Shown one piece after another: positions 1-14,495 of a stretch of DNA of 64,000 nucleotides (position 1 is its first letter; the number at the start of each line of letters is the position of its first letter). The translations under genes were made by a program, and so were the position numbers. Source of the DNA: Helicoverpa zea (lineage: Eukaryota; Arthropoda; Insecta; Lepidoptera; Noctuidae). Location: positions 5,394,001 to 5,458,000 of the forward strand of contig NC_061463.1 in NCBI RefSeq assembly GCF_022581195.2. Reading direction: 5' to 3'. The notes under the pieces were generated by a model. The model saw nothing but the letters and a program-made list of their open reading frames with translations, ran no database searches and had not been told where the DNA came from.

Positions 1-3000
1 CATCTTAATGAAGGTTTTATGGATCGAGAGGTGCGGTATGACAACATGCGGTGAAACTAACGCAGCCTCCGAGTCATCGATCGACATTAGAAGACACATC
101 CGCAAGGGTCGGCCGCGGATCATTGAGTTGTTTGCTATAAAGTGGAACGTGCAGTACAGTAATGGAGGTACACGTTGTAGGGCTCAGTGATGGCTAGTAT
201 TACGGTGTGAGTCCACCCGTTAATGCCTCACCGGGAACTTGAAACCCATCATTACGTATTAGCATAACCGCGCCAAACAAAAAGCTGGCAAAACGTCAGA
301 AACGCGCCGCGTAAGACGCCGTAGAGAATCGTAACGACACTCGAGGGAAAGTCCCACAGCCACTGATTTATAGTCGCGTTTGATAACTTATTTGATCACT
401 TTATGATGGCGAAAACTGCCAGGAAAGCTCATAAGGCACGCCGATGCAAATCGCGTGTATTAAGGCGGATATCGCGGACGGAGTGTTACATGCGTGACAA
501 AACGATGCACTCCCGCATCTTCATAACGGAATAGAAATCACATAACAACCGTGCATGCGACATAACATCAAATCAACGCAGTTGAAAGGTAAACGACTTT
601 TTAACGTGTCTGTTATGTATGTATATGACAAATCAAGCGATAAGTAATGAATCGATGCCAAGTGTAAAGAACCCATTCAAAGATCCCACATGACTCATTT
701 AAACGTAAAAATAGCATTATAAATTTTAACAGCAGTTGGACATAGGACACGTTTATAATAAGAATAAGTTTATTTAAATAAAATGTAGGTATTAGCATGC
801 CAGTGTGCGCGCGGATCTTTCCATTGTTTTCGCTAAATGACATCAAAGTTGTGGCGGCGATGTGTATTTAGCATGTGAAATAAAAATTGTTTGCTGTTCT
901 TAGAAATATGTAGGAGTTAACAGGTGTACCCGGCCGGCGAGCCTCGATACCATGACGCGCCTCCAATATACTTATACAGCTAACTTTTCCTTTTAGGATT
1001 CAATTCGTCCCGACGACCTGGATCTTTTATAAAAATGGTATTCAATCGAGTTATTGAATTGCGAATAAGGAATGTCTCCTCTCGAGCAGCATCGTGATGC
1101 AAATGAAGAATATTCTATTTTAAATCGACATTCCCTTAAAGCCTATTTGGTTATAGACGAAAGTCTCAATTTCAAAGTGACACGTATAAAACCTCTATGG
1201 TTACAATTCAGTGAATTAAAAAACATACCAGCATGTGTGTGTGAGTGTGTAATAAATAAATAAATTATACCTACTCATACTATTAGGTAATGGCATCATG
1301 GAACAGTACATGAAACAAAAAGATTAAAAATTAAGATATCATTCAATAAACACCTAAATATCTAAACATAGGTATAATAAGGAGAAAATTGAAAAAAACA
1401 ATTCATGAAGCTTCAGAGATTTATCAAAATAATAAACATACCTATATACATAGATAGATAATGTGCGAGCCCCAGCTACATTAGAATATCAAATAAGCGA
1501 AGCTCTACATGACACGGAGTTCCCATCAATCAAAAGATTTCTTCAAACATACCTAATTTTCTTAACCGAAACTCAATTACGAACACACGAGAAAGTTTTT
1601 CTATTAAGGGGTTACACGTGGACGATTACGTAAGCCGTCAGGTTTGTGTTTACGTATATTTTGCCCTCCAACGTAATGTAGATCACAAGGACTCATGGTA
1701 ATCCACTTCATGTTCTCGAGCATTCCGATAAACTGCGCCTGAATACTTATTTGTCAATGTACGTGAAAATCCGTTAAAGGTGTCACGTTGAACAAAAAAT
1801 TGGTCTCTATGAAAAAATACGAAATTGACGTAAAAGTGTAAAAAATCAGGGTGATATTAAAATAAACGAGACATGCGTGGACGGTGCGCGCGCGCGGTGT
1901 TTGCGTTACAGTCACGTTCGACGGTAATGACAAATTCGCGACCATTGTTGCTGTTGACTGAGGATTTTTTCAACGTTCAAGGTTTTCATTTTGAGTAACA
2001 ATACGAACGTGCCAACAGTACATTTTATAGGAATTAATTATGCAAAAAATTTTTTATAAAGAGTGTATCGGTGACGAGATTGCGACGAGGTCGTGGCTCA
2101 GACAATGAATTAATTTACAATTACAGCCGCAGCTTGGGTCAGAAGTGAAATCTGTTATCACGGTTCGCACTCGCCCTCAAACCATGGATGCGTGTAATTG
2201 CGATAAATACACCAATTAAACGTTTGCTCGATCCTAAGGCTATTAGCCGAGAGACGTTCAGACCCACTGTTATTAAAGCGCCACTGTTGTTCCACTTTGT
2301 AAGCGAGCCCACTGCGAACAAAGCAGCTGAGGAAATTGCTTTTCTAGACAAAAGTTTGTGACGTTAATAATACATAGTACATTTAAGAATTTTCCGATCT
2401 TAACATTCAGAACCAAACAATGACGTTTGTGTATTTTTTATTTCAACTTTCAAGCCCTAGTTATTTATCCTTTCAAAATATCCCAAATACAAATATTCAA
2501 ATAAATCACACTATTACCTATAAAATTTTCATAAAACCGTACAAATAACACGACGCATATCCATCGCGCACAGTGAGCGAACTTTACGTCAAGCTGGACA
2601 AAAGACGCGTAATGAATCCTGAACGTATTAAATTACTCAGTCAGCGAGTGATTTGAGGTCGCGAGCATTAATTACAGCGTCACGGGCCCACATTAGCGTG
2701 CTCATTAAGTGAGTAATGGCTGTGTAAACAATGTAGTGATGGGGGAATCACGCGACGGTGACTTGCATGAACCATCGTGTTCTTGGACGTTAGGCATCCG
2801 CTTTCGAAAGTGAAAAATTAACATGCGCAATTATTTTGTAATTAACCCTTAATTACAATTCCGCTAATTTTGACTGGATATCATGCGTGTAATAGTGTGT
2901 AAGGAAGCTTTTTTAATTGCGCCTGTCGTCATATTGAATTCAAAATGGTAGATAAGAATATTAACCACTTATCGAGTTTTATTTTGCCAGCATATTAAAA

Positions 3001-6000
3001 ATACAGGTAAGTATTTTGTCATTTGTTGCAGAATAAGCCTGCAGGTTCATTAATTACATACTGCAGTAATTGCTAATTTGACCTCTCAACCAAAGATTAC
3101 ATACCGTCAACGGCTAACAATTATCACAGTTAATGAATGCTGCTATTATTTACATTGTAGCATTGTTTGTTTTACGAATATTTCCAGAAAAATCTACGCA
3201 GATTTTTTGTTTATTTTATTTCTATAACGGGCTACATAACCGCCCAATATGCACAAATAACGTTTAGCTAAAGCAAAATATTCATTCAGAACAACATAAA
3301 ACTTATAAATCAATGTTATGATATTATTTTTATAGCCGTTACTGACAATAAAGTCGTAGGCGAGCTTGATTCTAAGAAAATGTTTATGTTCTATTGTATT
3401 TTTAATTTATTTATTATGTAAATGTATATAAAATCATTGGCCGTGTTAGATTTTTATTAAAACATGCACAATGCTCTACATTGTTGTTTGATTTACCTAT
3501 CATTTTTATGTATGTTCTAGAGATTGCAGAAAGCAAAATCAAGACCGAAGAAATTCATTTCGGATACAAACTATTGTTATCATGAAAATGATATTCATGT
3601 GTTTCAATTCTATTTCTGTATGTTATGGATGTCTTAATAAGATTGTTATTTGATATAACTGAGGACTACTTTCCTACACCGGTTTTCAAAATCGATCCCC
3701 ATGGCATTTGATCGGCAATTGTCTTAATCGATAAGGGCATTAAATTGCCCACCCTTTCATTAAAGATCCGACTCTTTGCAAAATATTTTTAAACAATGGT
3801 TAAGTTGTAAATCGCTAGTTAAAATAATTGAACGGGTGGTATAATCCGGCTGTCGTGGGCACGGATCGTGAGTCGGGAAACACCTGATAATTAGCCAGCT
3901 TCGCAGGTGCTTATAGTCTGTCTAGATTCTAGCTGCTGGGCTGGGAAAGTCTTGGTATGTGATTATCAGGTCATGTGAGAATACTAGGAAGGAATTTGCG
4001 TGGGTTTGTGTACATACATTGTATGTAATACGCGTGGTTTATTGCAAGTAATGTTGTACAATATTTCGAAAATATCCACGTGAAAAATGGGGACCTCAAA
4101 ATGAAAGTTATCAATGGACTGTTTTTGGCCTCGTTCTATAACAATGCTATTTTTAGTAACAATATCTACAGAAATAAAAATGCTAAATCAATATTTACCG
4201 AAATTAAAACGAAACCCACAGGCTACAAACATCGGTATGGAACAACCTGTATGTCAGTCGCTTTATGTAAGTATACGACTAATTTTATAGTTGGATCTAG
4301 TCCTCCACAAGTTACTTATTGACTAGACTGATATATTGTAAACGACTTTATTACCGTCCACGCAAATGACAGGCTTTTAAAGCTCTGGTTACAGATTACT
4401 GTGAATGGGTCAGTAATCGTTCTGTGTAACCAAAGCTTAATTGTATTACCTAAAGAAAAAAAAAAAACAAGAGGTGTTCTAAATTTGAATTGACATGGTC
4501 AAATATAAGAATGGACTATGATTTCGTAAGTTGATATTCTTATTTCAAAAAAGTAACATTGTCCGCTACATCTCACGGGAACTTCGCGACCAGAGACAAA
4601 GCCGTTAATACAAAGACAATCCCCTTAATTAAAACTAAAGTTAAGTCTTAGGGTGACATGAAGTGGTCATGAATAAAGAAACTTATGAGGGGCACTTCGA
4701 TTTGATACACTTATTGTAAACCTTTGCAAGGAACTGGTTCTAAGGACAAAGGACCCTTATAATGAGGCCAGCATATTGTATGAAGAGCCCTTAAAAATCA
4801 AGTCCGATTCGACAATATGCTTTTTTATAATGGGAGCGAAATTTTTGAGACTCGTTACACTCCGATGCTCGTTCGAGATCGTGTTTAACAGTCGAATTTG
4901 TTTCTTTGTGTGTTACTGTTTTCATTTGAGTAATGTGTTGGTAGTTTATGGTAGCAAGTTTGAAAAAGTTAAGGGATGATGATGTATGTGAGACTGGTAC
5001 AGGTATCCCAATGTCTCACGCCGAATAGCTTTAAAAAGTGACTTGTACTATAAAAAATCGTCATCAGCTACAGTTTATTTGATTAGCTAAGAGTCGATTA
5101 ATTATAGGGGATCAAGGAATAATCCGCACTGATCCCACGATTAAGTCAGCTTTTTCTAAACCCCAAACAACAACGAATTAGAAAAAAGGAAATTGAATCT
5201 AAATCACAGCGTCGAACCACTTAAATCTGAGAGCCAGCGTGAACGACACTTGGTCATTAAATAATAGACAATAATACGATTCTAATACCCAATATCCCGT
5301 GTTAGAGAACAAATGTAGACGTGGACATCCTTATTGCATTAGTTCGCAGTGGAATCGTTGAATCAGATAACAATCCCTGTGGGGACCCAATCTGGACTAT
5401 TTAGCGCGACGGAATGGGCTCAATTAGGATATAGCGGATATGCGGGCCCCTTACTAGCGGGACGAGAGAGCGCTAAAATGCTGCTCTGTTAATAAGAGTG
5501 ATGAGTGAATGTGTAAATCGATGTGAATTTTTTTTTTATAGTCAATGGGTTCTCCGAATTTATAAATTTATATGACCACAATACCTTTACTGAAATGAAA
5601 GTAGTTAAGGAAACAGTGAAAATCATTGGTGGCCAGAGATTATTTTACTTTTTCAGGTGCTTATGAGAACTGGTAAGTTCCCAAAAAGTGAGAAAAACTA
5701 CTGCATCTCAAAATTAAATTAAATCGCTCAGGAGTACGTATCTAAACTGAAAGTTGTAAGCATAATTTGAAATTGCATCTATAGCCAACTCACACGGAAC
5801 TCCACACTCTACAAGTCCATACTAATTGAAAACGTAATTGAATGTAGCAGCATTTTAGGGGCTCGGACACCAAACTAACAGTGATTCCCGCTCCGATTAT
5901 TGTAGGAACGATTTCGTCGACAATCAACAGCGTTCTACCGTTAAAACATCACTTGAGATTTAGCTCGGATTTATTGAGATCAACTTTACCACTTAAGCAG

Positions 6001-9000
6001 TGTATTGTATTACGAAAATTAGCGTAGGTAACAAGGACGGTAATACTAGATTATCTCCCTTAGTAAGTACCTGACGAAATCTGTACGGGGTACAAAGACG
6101 AGCATCAAAATCCCATGAAACAATGAACAACTAAAACCAAGTTAATTTGTACAATCTTATTCATAATGCGTAAAGCCAACGACATATATTTGTGTAAAAC
6201 TATACGATTAGTTAATACATGTATGTTCTAGTACTTGCCCTATACAAACACGTTGATGTGATGATATGCGAACAGATCGTCGGAACAATATAGGTACTGA
6301 AAACTTTCCACTACGAATTAAGTAAATCTCTTGTCTCCGTTGACCCGTCATAAATTCATCTCACAGTCAAATCTTAAGGTAATTTTCTGACGATTTTGTA
6401 ACTCATTAAATGTGCAAGGAATATAAAGTACCTAGTCCGGCTGTCACACAGGTTTCGACTTGATATCGAAACGGAAATTCATTCGGAATTTTAGTATTTT
6501 GTTTTAAAATCTAGAATTTTACACGTCGTCTTTTATGGATCATATTTGCTAATGCTACATTTGCATCGTTTGTACGAAGGCGAAGGCCTAATTGGTAACA
6601 TTGTGTATAGAAATTGCGTGATACGACACGCAATAATAACGTGTCGAGTTTAAATATTGTAATAAAATTGAGAACAACTGAAGAAATTGTTTTGAGACCA
6701 TTTTGTTTTGTGTTTATGGTTCGAGAGTTTTAACTCTTGTTTTCCCGAGAATAGGGTTTAGCTGAGTTTTTTTGTGATATTGGTAGTGTTGTAGTGGATG
6801 ATCGAATTAATCCCACAGATATGTCGAAAGCTGCAAATCAAGATCATCTGACTATCAAAGTGCGCCGGAGTGGTGGCGTCGAGTCGACCAGAGCTTATTC
6901 ATTATTATAATATGATATACGGACGTCGACTCCCGTCCGATTTCTCTTATTATGCACGTAACTTTGCGTTATCTATAAAATTAGCATCGTCAAGTGTGTT
7001 GTTTACATAACAGATGTGACAGCCGTGTGTTATAATAGATACGAAGGAATTGATTCACTTATTGCATGTGTGGCGAATCAGCATTGTGGCGAATCAGCTG
7101 ACAAATGTAAGTACCTAGTTGGGAAAGTAGAAAACAAAATTCTAAATTGTATTTCAACTTTTTTTTCTGGAAAATTCGAGCACTGTGTACGACATATTCG
7201 AATGTATTTGAAGAGGATGTCAGAATAAGATTTAACAAACAAGAAACAGGTTACCTTCTTAAAATGCTCTCATTTATTATTTCTTATTAAATTTTATCTT
7301 TCTAAGCTTATGCGAAAATTATCACACAGCATAATCATTTGGAAATTATGTAAATAATAAAACAAATTATAAATCCTTTGAAATTTTATTTAAACTAATT
7401 TTCTACGAACAAAACAGCGACAAAAACCTATATTCAACACCAGACGATGTAATGTAGGTAAGTAAAATACTATAAAGTGCCGAATGAATAACATAGTCAA
7501 CCCGTATTCTTCTAAGGAAGTTCAATTCATTTATACAAGCTTGTAGAGTAGAACTTTCTATGAGTACCACTGTGGAATATCTTGATACTTTACAAATTGT
7601 TAGAACAATCGATTTATCATATAATTTTCAGACGTCAGGCGTCACAAGCCTTTTACTATATTGCTAAAATGAAAGAATATTTTGAATTGGTCCAGCCTGT
7701 TACGTAAGAGTTTTGTATTTTATAATGTACCTATAATGTAAATAGTCATGTCATTAGGAAGCACAAGCTTTTAATACTCTTGTAGATTGAAAGAAGTCTC
7801 ACACATTTGCACAACACTATGAAAGCCTCTGATAAATAATTTATTTAGATAATGGGTTTAGTTAGGTATTTCTACAGACCGCCTAGAAATTGAAAGTAGA
7901 AAGTATCAATGTAGATAAGAACAGGATAAGGGTAGCCCACTCGACTATCAAACATTGCGATAGTGTTTTTTTTCACTGTCTACATAACTGTCTAAACACA
8001 TTACTAGATAAATATGACAGACGCATCACTTCGATCAAGATCGTTGAAACGGCGCCTATTGTGTGAACGTGACACCAATCATTAGCATCGAATCCATAGG
8101 TTTTCGATCACGTTTCGATTATTTTTGCATCACGGGTGAATAACGTGGTCTCATAACATGTTGTTTGTCACAGATTCAAAGATTACAGCCTTTATGCCTA
8201 CTTGACTGTCTTTTTATTTATGTCAGTACTTATTTAGGTCATTTTCTGCGTTAGACATTTTTCAGACAGGTACGAGAGCGGATTTGTAAATCGTTTGGGT
8301 AAGAATTATTCTACAGTTTTTTGGGACGTGTAACTGTAAATAAATGTAGGTTAGGACGATTTAGAATTACACAAATACGTTTCAATTACACATATGGAAC
8401 AGATGAAAGTTTACTTCAGGTCAATTATCGATAAAGTACTGCAAACACTAATTCAAATCTTCATTTCCTTCGTTGTAATCAGCGAAAAACAAAACAACTG
8501 CATGAAACTAAATAAATGTGCGCCATTAAAGTTTCCTTATTTAACCTGGTGAGCGCGGTTATCGCGAAATATAATTAAGGTGCAACCTCAATAAGCAGCA
8601 ATGCGAAGACTTCATTCCTAGGTATTTATAGTGGTAATGAAAATATCGGGGCGGGTTGGCACGAGCGCTCTAACCACCGCACCGCTAGAATGTACCACTT
8701 GTTACCTTTGCCTATGTAGACAGTTCGTGTTTTTAATTCTTTTTTTAAACATCCTTTGAGAAACGTCATTTTTTATTTTAAGTTTATATTGTCATTGATG
8801 AGTTCTAGATTTGAAGTTTTTCCGCGTTTTCTTTGTATTTGCGTGTTCGGAAAAGCTAGCAGTTTATTGGATCGAGCTTACCACATGTGAGTATATTTCA
8901 AAATGATAATGTGCATATATGTAATACATTTTTATATAGACCGTCATTTTAAGGTCCAGAATTTTATTTCAATGTCAGAAGAAAAATGAGGTTCTCCTGC

Positions 9001-12000
9001 TTGACATAAATGCTTTTAATTTGAACTTAAAACGATATAAGCACTTAATGTAGGTGCGTACATATACCCTGTCTTTAGTTGATGTATGTAGATACCGTTA
9101 TATACTTAGGTTTGTAATTGGTATTCCATGATATAGTAAATAGGTAAAGTGGTGGTAATTTATAGCAGCGTTTATGAAACTGACAGGATTTACGATTCAG
9201 TAGCTATGAGTTAACTGTACTTATGTATCTTATGCCTAACATTCGTGATCTACCCGAAGATATTTTTATTTAACGAGCTAATATATTTTGTGTACGTTAA
9301 CTAGGTACCAACCTACTCCAATTTTGCCAATATCTGAATAATAAACCTCTTTCATAGAGTTCTAGTAAGTTTTAGAATGAGTTAATGTTGAAGTGGGTAA
9401 GTTTGTTGATAAAGAAAAATATTCAACTGAAATTTGTAGCAAAAAGTCTTAGCTTCATAAAAGCGACAAGTTAAACAATCTTAAAATAATCTTAGGCTTT
9501 TTAAAAAAATACTATGTCACAACATATCTCACAGAACCAAAACCATCAAAATCAACTTTAAATAAAAATAGAGCTCATTACACTAAAAAACTACCTCATT
9601 ACTTACTCAAAAAGTCGACAATATTCGAAAAATTACTCGGAGTATTATCTAAGGAGCGTGGCGGAACAAACCGCCGTCACGACATCGGTACAGCAAGATA
9701 ATTACCGCTAATCCGCGGTTGTTTCTCTTTCTTAGCCAAACGATTAAAATAATCATCACGACTTTAATACTCTGAAATGAGACGTTTTCTTCCCTGTTTT
9801 GTTATAACCAGGTAAGTTAGACAAGTAGAAGTAGGCAACGTTATCGTTATTCTGTTGTCGGGTAAGAATGTTGATTATTTGAGGATTTGATTTTGTTTTG
9901 TTAGTAGGTAAAGCTTTTCTTGTTTGAGCACAAGTTTTAGGGTTACTGTAAGGTACACTTACAACTATGCAGTGGAAAATGGCTTTTAGAAAATAAGCTA
10001 ACAAGCTCATGAAAAAGATCTCAATTAGTACATGAGGACAGGAAAATTTAATTCATGGAAAATTTTCAGTCTAGGGGCACAATGGTGAAATTTTATTGAT
10101 AAGGTAGCTTGCTGCTGTTTGTTTACTTGCCAATTTATCTGAATGTAGATACAGTAATAACTGCAAACACAGCTACATTGTCGCAAATAATCAGTTAGCA
10201 ACATCGCTAATAAAGCCTGCTTATTAGCAAATAGCTCATTAGTCGTTGTCTAAATATCAGTTAGATTAATTGGACGTTGACTGCTGTTCCCAAGTTCATT
10301 AGAGACCTTGTGATAACTTGCCATTTCCTACTGACTTTGTATGAGATCGTTATTTTTATTGGAAAGTGGAGCGAGCTCGTTTCTTAGGTTTTTGTATGTA
10401 TGGAAATGTTTTTTAAGTTATTTTCTTTTAGTTTCAAGTGATTGTAAAATACTATGTACATATGTGTACATGTTCTAATTATGAAACTTTTTTATTTCTG
10501 TTTTGGGAAAACTTTTCAGTGGTTAACATTGGATTGAGTTATTCATTGATTAGATATTAAGTATATGAAATATAGGTATCTAATCAAAAACTTGTTTAGG
10601 AACAGTCAGGAGATTAAAGATGTAGGTAGATTTGCTCAATCAGTGTTACCTAAATTTCGAAGTTAAGAATCTAAATGCGTGGGAATATAGTTGTAGGTAC
10701 TATTGTTAATATATTGCAAGCAGCCAATACACTTTGTTAGTAATCCCTATACATAGACTATACATTAACTTGTTCGGTGGTCAGCAAACGTGGAAAGGAT
10801 CATTAACTTAACTATGTAATGGCAATTTGCGGCAAGAAACAAGAGCCTTTCAGTATGTTACTTGGTTTTATACTTTCGAACTGTCATGAGCATACATCTT
10901 TATTAAGTTAAATTGCTCATTGAAGTACGAATTAGAAGCTTAGACTTTTAGAAGCGAAAAAGTCTTTTAGTTAAAATGAGTTTTAAATCTCGTAAGGGTG
11001 CTGATCAAATGTTATCTAAGTTAGGAGAATGTCTACTCTGGCACTTTCCATCATCTAATTTCATAATGACGCTGAAGCAAATTCTAAACAAATTAACATA
11101 CACATTCTAAAAAAAACGCTACCAACTTACATCAATCATTTCGCGAAAGATTATTACTTAGAAAAAGCATCATTACACATGTGTTGTTTATCCACAAGCA
11201 GATAAATGAGCTCCAAATGACGTTTGATGATGAAATGACTTGACAAGAACCATCTATTGTTATCGATGCGTCGTGATGTCGTTTTGATTAGAAAACTAAC
11301 TATATATAAGTAACGAATGTGGCGTTGGTCGCATCACAAATCAATTTCTCAAATTGAAACATGACTGTAGATACAATGCTTGTTTTTTCGTTTCTGCTCG
11401 GCCCCCATTGACGTCGGTGATTGAACTTCTAATTGGCAATGAGAGCTGTCATCGGTCACGCTGTTAGCTGCAGTCACGACAATACTGCCCGCCAATGGAC
11501 AGCTGCCCAACCACTCCTATGTGACATTTTCAGCGCAGGCCATCTACCTAACCATTCCACAATCTATTACCAAACAAGTTTTTCCTCATGAGTATTTTGT
11601 TTTCTATTTAAGACTAACTGTACACTCTACATAAAAGCGTTTCAATAAGAACTATAAAGCAGCAGTAACCTCCATCTAGATTCATCAGTTGATAGTCGGA
11701 GTTGATGTAAAAATTACTACCGACACGCTAATAACCAAATTAGTTTTACCTATTATGATGAGGAATTTCCCGACGACTACGTCACATAAATAAAATTGAA
11801 TGTTACGTAACGTAATAGAAAAATAACCACTTACATTGTAACAAGGTGACTGTTTTAATTATGTGGGAATGTTCGTTAGTCTGGTGGATGCCTATTAGAG
11901 ATGATAGCGGGTAATCAAACAAGTATGTTTATAAAATGATACTTCCATAGTTTAGCGAGGGTATTCAACAGCTCGTGTCGAAGCTACTCTTAACGGTCTC

Positions 12001-14325
12001 AACTCATTACCAGCTCACGTTGTCTCAACTGTTTGTTGAGACAAAATGGCGGCGGCTGTAAATTACCATATTTTTAGTAAAATTGACACTTTGCCATTAT
12101 CTACCGGTCGGGCACCGCAGTGGAGTCAACGCCCTCAAACCATCCGGATCTAATTACGTAGTGTCATTAACATTGCGGAGGCGGCACGTCGGCCTAGGAA
12201 ATGGAATCGAATCATTAGTAGTTTGATTACAAAAAAGGCTTAATAGAAATATAATAACGTCCGACGGAGAAGAAATTGTAAAAAGATTGTAGAGCGATCC
12301 AATAATTGGCGGTTATTTGTCGATACGGTTTGGACCGGGTAATGGGTTGGGACGCCTCGACGTGACTCCAGGCCGCGTGGACTCCCCTCCCGGCCTCACT
12401 CATTATTGTTTACAGAGATTTGCAGATCGATCACTATGATAGCATTCGCTCGATATGTGTATACTTAACGAGCACTTTTAAACTATGCTACCAAACTACT
12501 TTATCATGATTCAATCTGATTTACGAATGGATCAGACCTCCTTTCAAATTGGATTTGACAGACTAGTTGTGAAGAAGCATTCCCGATGTCAGTTTTTTCA
12601 TCGTTTTCGTCAAAGACGTTGTACGTGAAATTTCTTCGCGTGTCATCATTCATGTTTCATCCTTTTATTGAAACGACACACCGAACAATGTTGTTTTGAA
12701 CAATTCTATTCAGTAAATCTTTACATCAAGTGAAAACACGATTTGGCGTGAAGATTTGGTGTTAACAAAGCGTTTTGTGATCATTTATCGGCGGCTGCAA
12801 CGGTTACTTACGAAATTCACGTAAAACCGACGCCATTGAACGTTTACGAGTGAAGTTAGGCCACGAATGTAGCGTGGAGGGAAACTAACAGACGTTTTGA
12901 TGATACCGACAAACATAAAATATACGGATGGGTATGTTTTTAGCTTGTTTTGACAAATGCACAGCAATGCATCATTACCAGGTCTTAGTTTTTGACAATG
13001 AGACTTAGTTTTACTGCTTTCAAATAAATATCATTGGCAGAAAAGAAATAGAAAAACCTTTAGCTATTCTCACATAAAAAAATCCATTTTATTTTCATTC
13101 AGCAATAACGATATTGATCATATGGTATTTTGTCTAGTAAATATACAATATTTCATAGCATTCCTCAAACATCAAATACGGATATACAATTTCCACAAAT
13201 AGGTATAATTTATTCTTTTTAAGTAGCATTTAGTTATGATATTTATGTCGATTCACTTATACTGGAATTTATTTTTTAATGTTGGTCTTAAATCATACCT
13301 AAACATTATAAGCAGCTTATTAAATAACCTATTCTTTCCCGCCCACACATTTTTAACACAAAAGAAGATATTAATATTTTATTAAAATCTTCAAATGTCA
13401 AAGTCGAAGAATGTGTGCATTCATTAGCTAGATAAGCATCGCAGACTAATGTGAAAACATAAAAAACAGTGGTCATGAATCGCCTGTTCCGAGGCCCAAC
13501 CAAAGGTTAACAGCAAACTATAATAATTCTATATAAATCGAAAACTAAGCGTACGAGCGTGACGTATACAAAGTTATACGTGATAACCTGGTTTTATATA
13601 TTTTTTGTAAAATTATTGCTATCAACCAGTCACGTTGAGGCCGCAAGATGTTTGTGCAGTGTTAAAAACTTTTTGACAAATAAAACGGGGGGCTTAAAAA
13701 ATAACTACGTGCTTCTTTATTTTGACAATTAATTCGGCCTTGCTCTATTTGTACTTATTTGTTATAGGAATTGTGGATCAAGACCGCAAAGCAGTAGGTA
13801 CTCCTAACTGTATCATTTCAGAAGAGACGAGGTACCCATTTACCTAGCGTATTTGTTCACGATCTCGCACGTTATTTATCTTTATTTACGGTAATGCTTC
13901 CCGATATTTAAATCATAGATACTATTCATAATAACAAACGGAGTGCCATTCAATATAATAAGAATAAGAGCTTACTGAACCACCAAACGCATCAGGAATC
14001 CTACAGGTATATAGGTAAGCTTAAGCTCTTCTATGAATAATAAAGAAAAAACCTGAGTGTATGTACGTATGTACCTATATACCTATTTAGATATCGATAT
14101 AATTACTTTATATTATCTCTTTTTTTACAGCTTTTTGTTTTGAGGCAAGATATTTGTAAGCACTTTATCCAATCTGCTACGACAGACTCACCATAGTTCG
14201 GTTGTGTTTAAATTAGTCAAATGGCTTCGTTGCAGGTACCGAAGCTACCCTTGTGCGTGCGCTATGCAATTTTCGTATATGGGATTGCAACTTGTTGAAT
14301 GTCTGTTTATTCGTACAGGTAGACG
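1..14325. other. Noncoding stretch, probably downstream intron or 3' flank of zfh2
   Basis: I see no convincing gene here on either strand. The open frames are all short (60-84 codons), have no recognisable domain and no paired splice signals. The DNA is AT-rich with small islands of more even composition, for example about 2080-2350, 3660-3960, 4570-4760 and 5210-5480, which look like candidate conserved noncoding elements rather than exons. Because zfh2 runs leftward and its third coding exon ends in a donor at 18345, part or all of this stretch may be a long downstream intron. A short terminal exon here cannot be excluded. Confidence 0.55.
12020..12058. promoter_or_regulatory. Perfect 10-bp hairpin abutting a YY1/Pho-type motif
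   Basis: Positions 12020-12029 (TTGTCTCAAC) and 12035-12044 (GTTGAGACAA) form a perfect 10-bp inverted repeat around a 5-base loop. It runs directly into AAAATGGCGGC, a close match to the YY1/Pleiohomeotic core. YY1-family proteins recruit Polycomb complexes in flies. A regulatory role here is inference from motif alone. Confidence 0.3.
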
Positions 14326-14343
14326 GTCACTATAAGTATATTT

Positions 14344-14495
14344 GAGTACACGGCAAGTAGTTATAGATAGATATTTGAGTACACGGCAAGTAGTTATAGA
14401 TAGATATTTGAGTACACGGCAAGTAGTTATAGATAGATATTTGAGTACACGGCAAGTAGTTATAGATAGATATTTGAGTATAGGCAAGTAGTAAC
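14344..14495. repeat. 33-bp tandem repeat, four full units plus a partial one
   Basis: Identical units of 33 bp begin with GAGTACACGG at 14344, 14377, 14410 and 14443. A fifth, degraded unit begins at 14476, and a diverged half-unit precedes the array at about 14326-14343. Because 33 is a multiple of three, the minus strand stays open as an 11-residue periodic frame (YLSITTCRVLK repeated). That explains the 93-codon ORF here; I do not regard it as a gene. Near-identity of the units suggests recent expansion and probable length polymorphism. Confidence 0.95.

Noticed and set aside
12020..12044. microRNA precursor
   Set aside because: A 10-bp stem with a 5-base loop is too short for a pre-miRNA, and no known miRNA seed was recognised.
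14326..14495. CRISPR-like direct repeats
   Set aside because: Units are head-to-tail without spacers, in an insect genome; it is a minisatellite.
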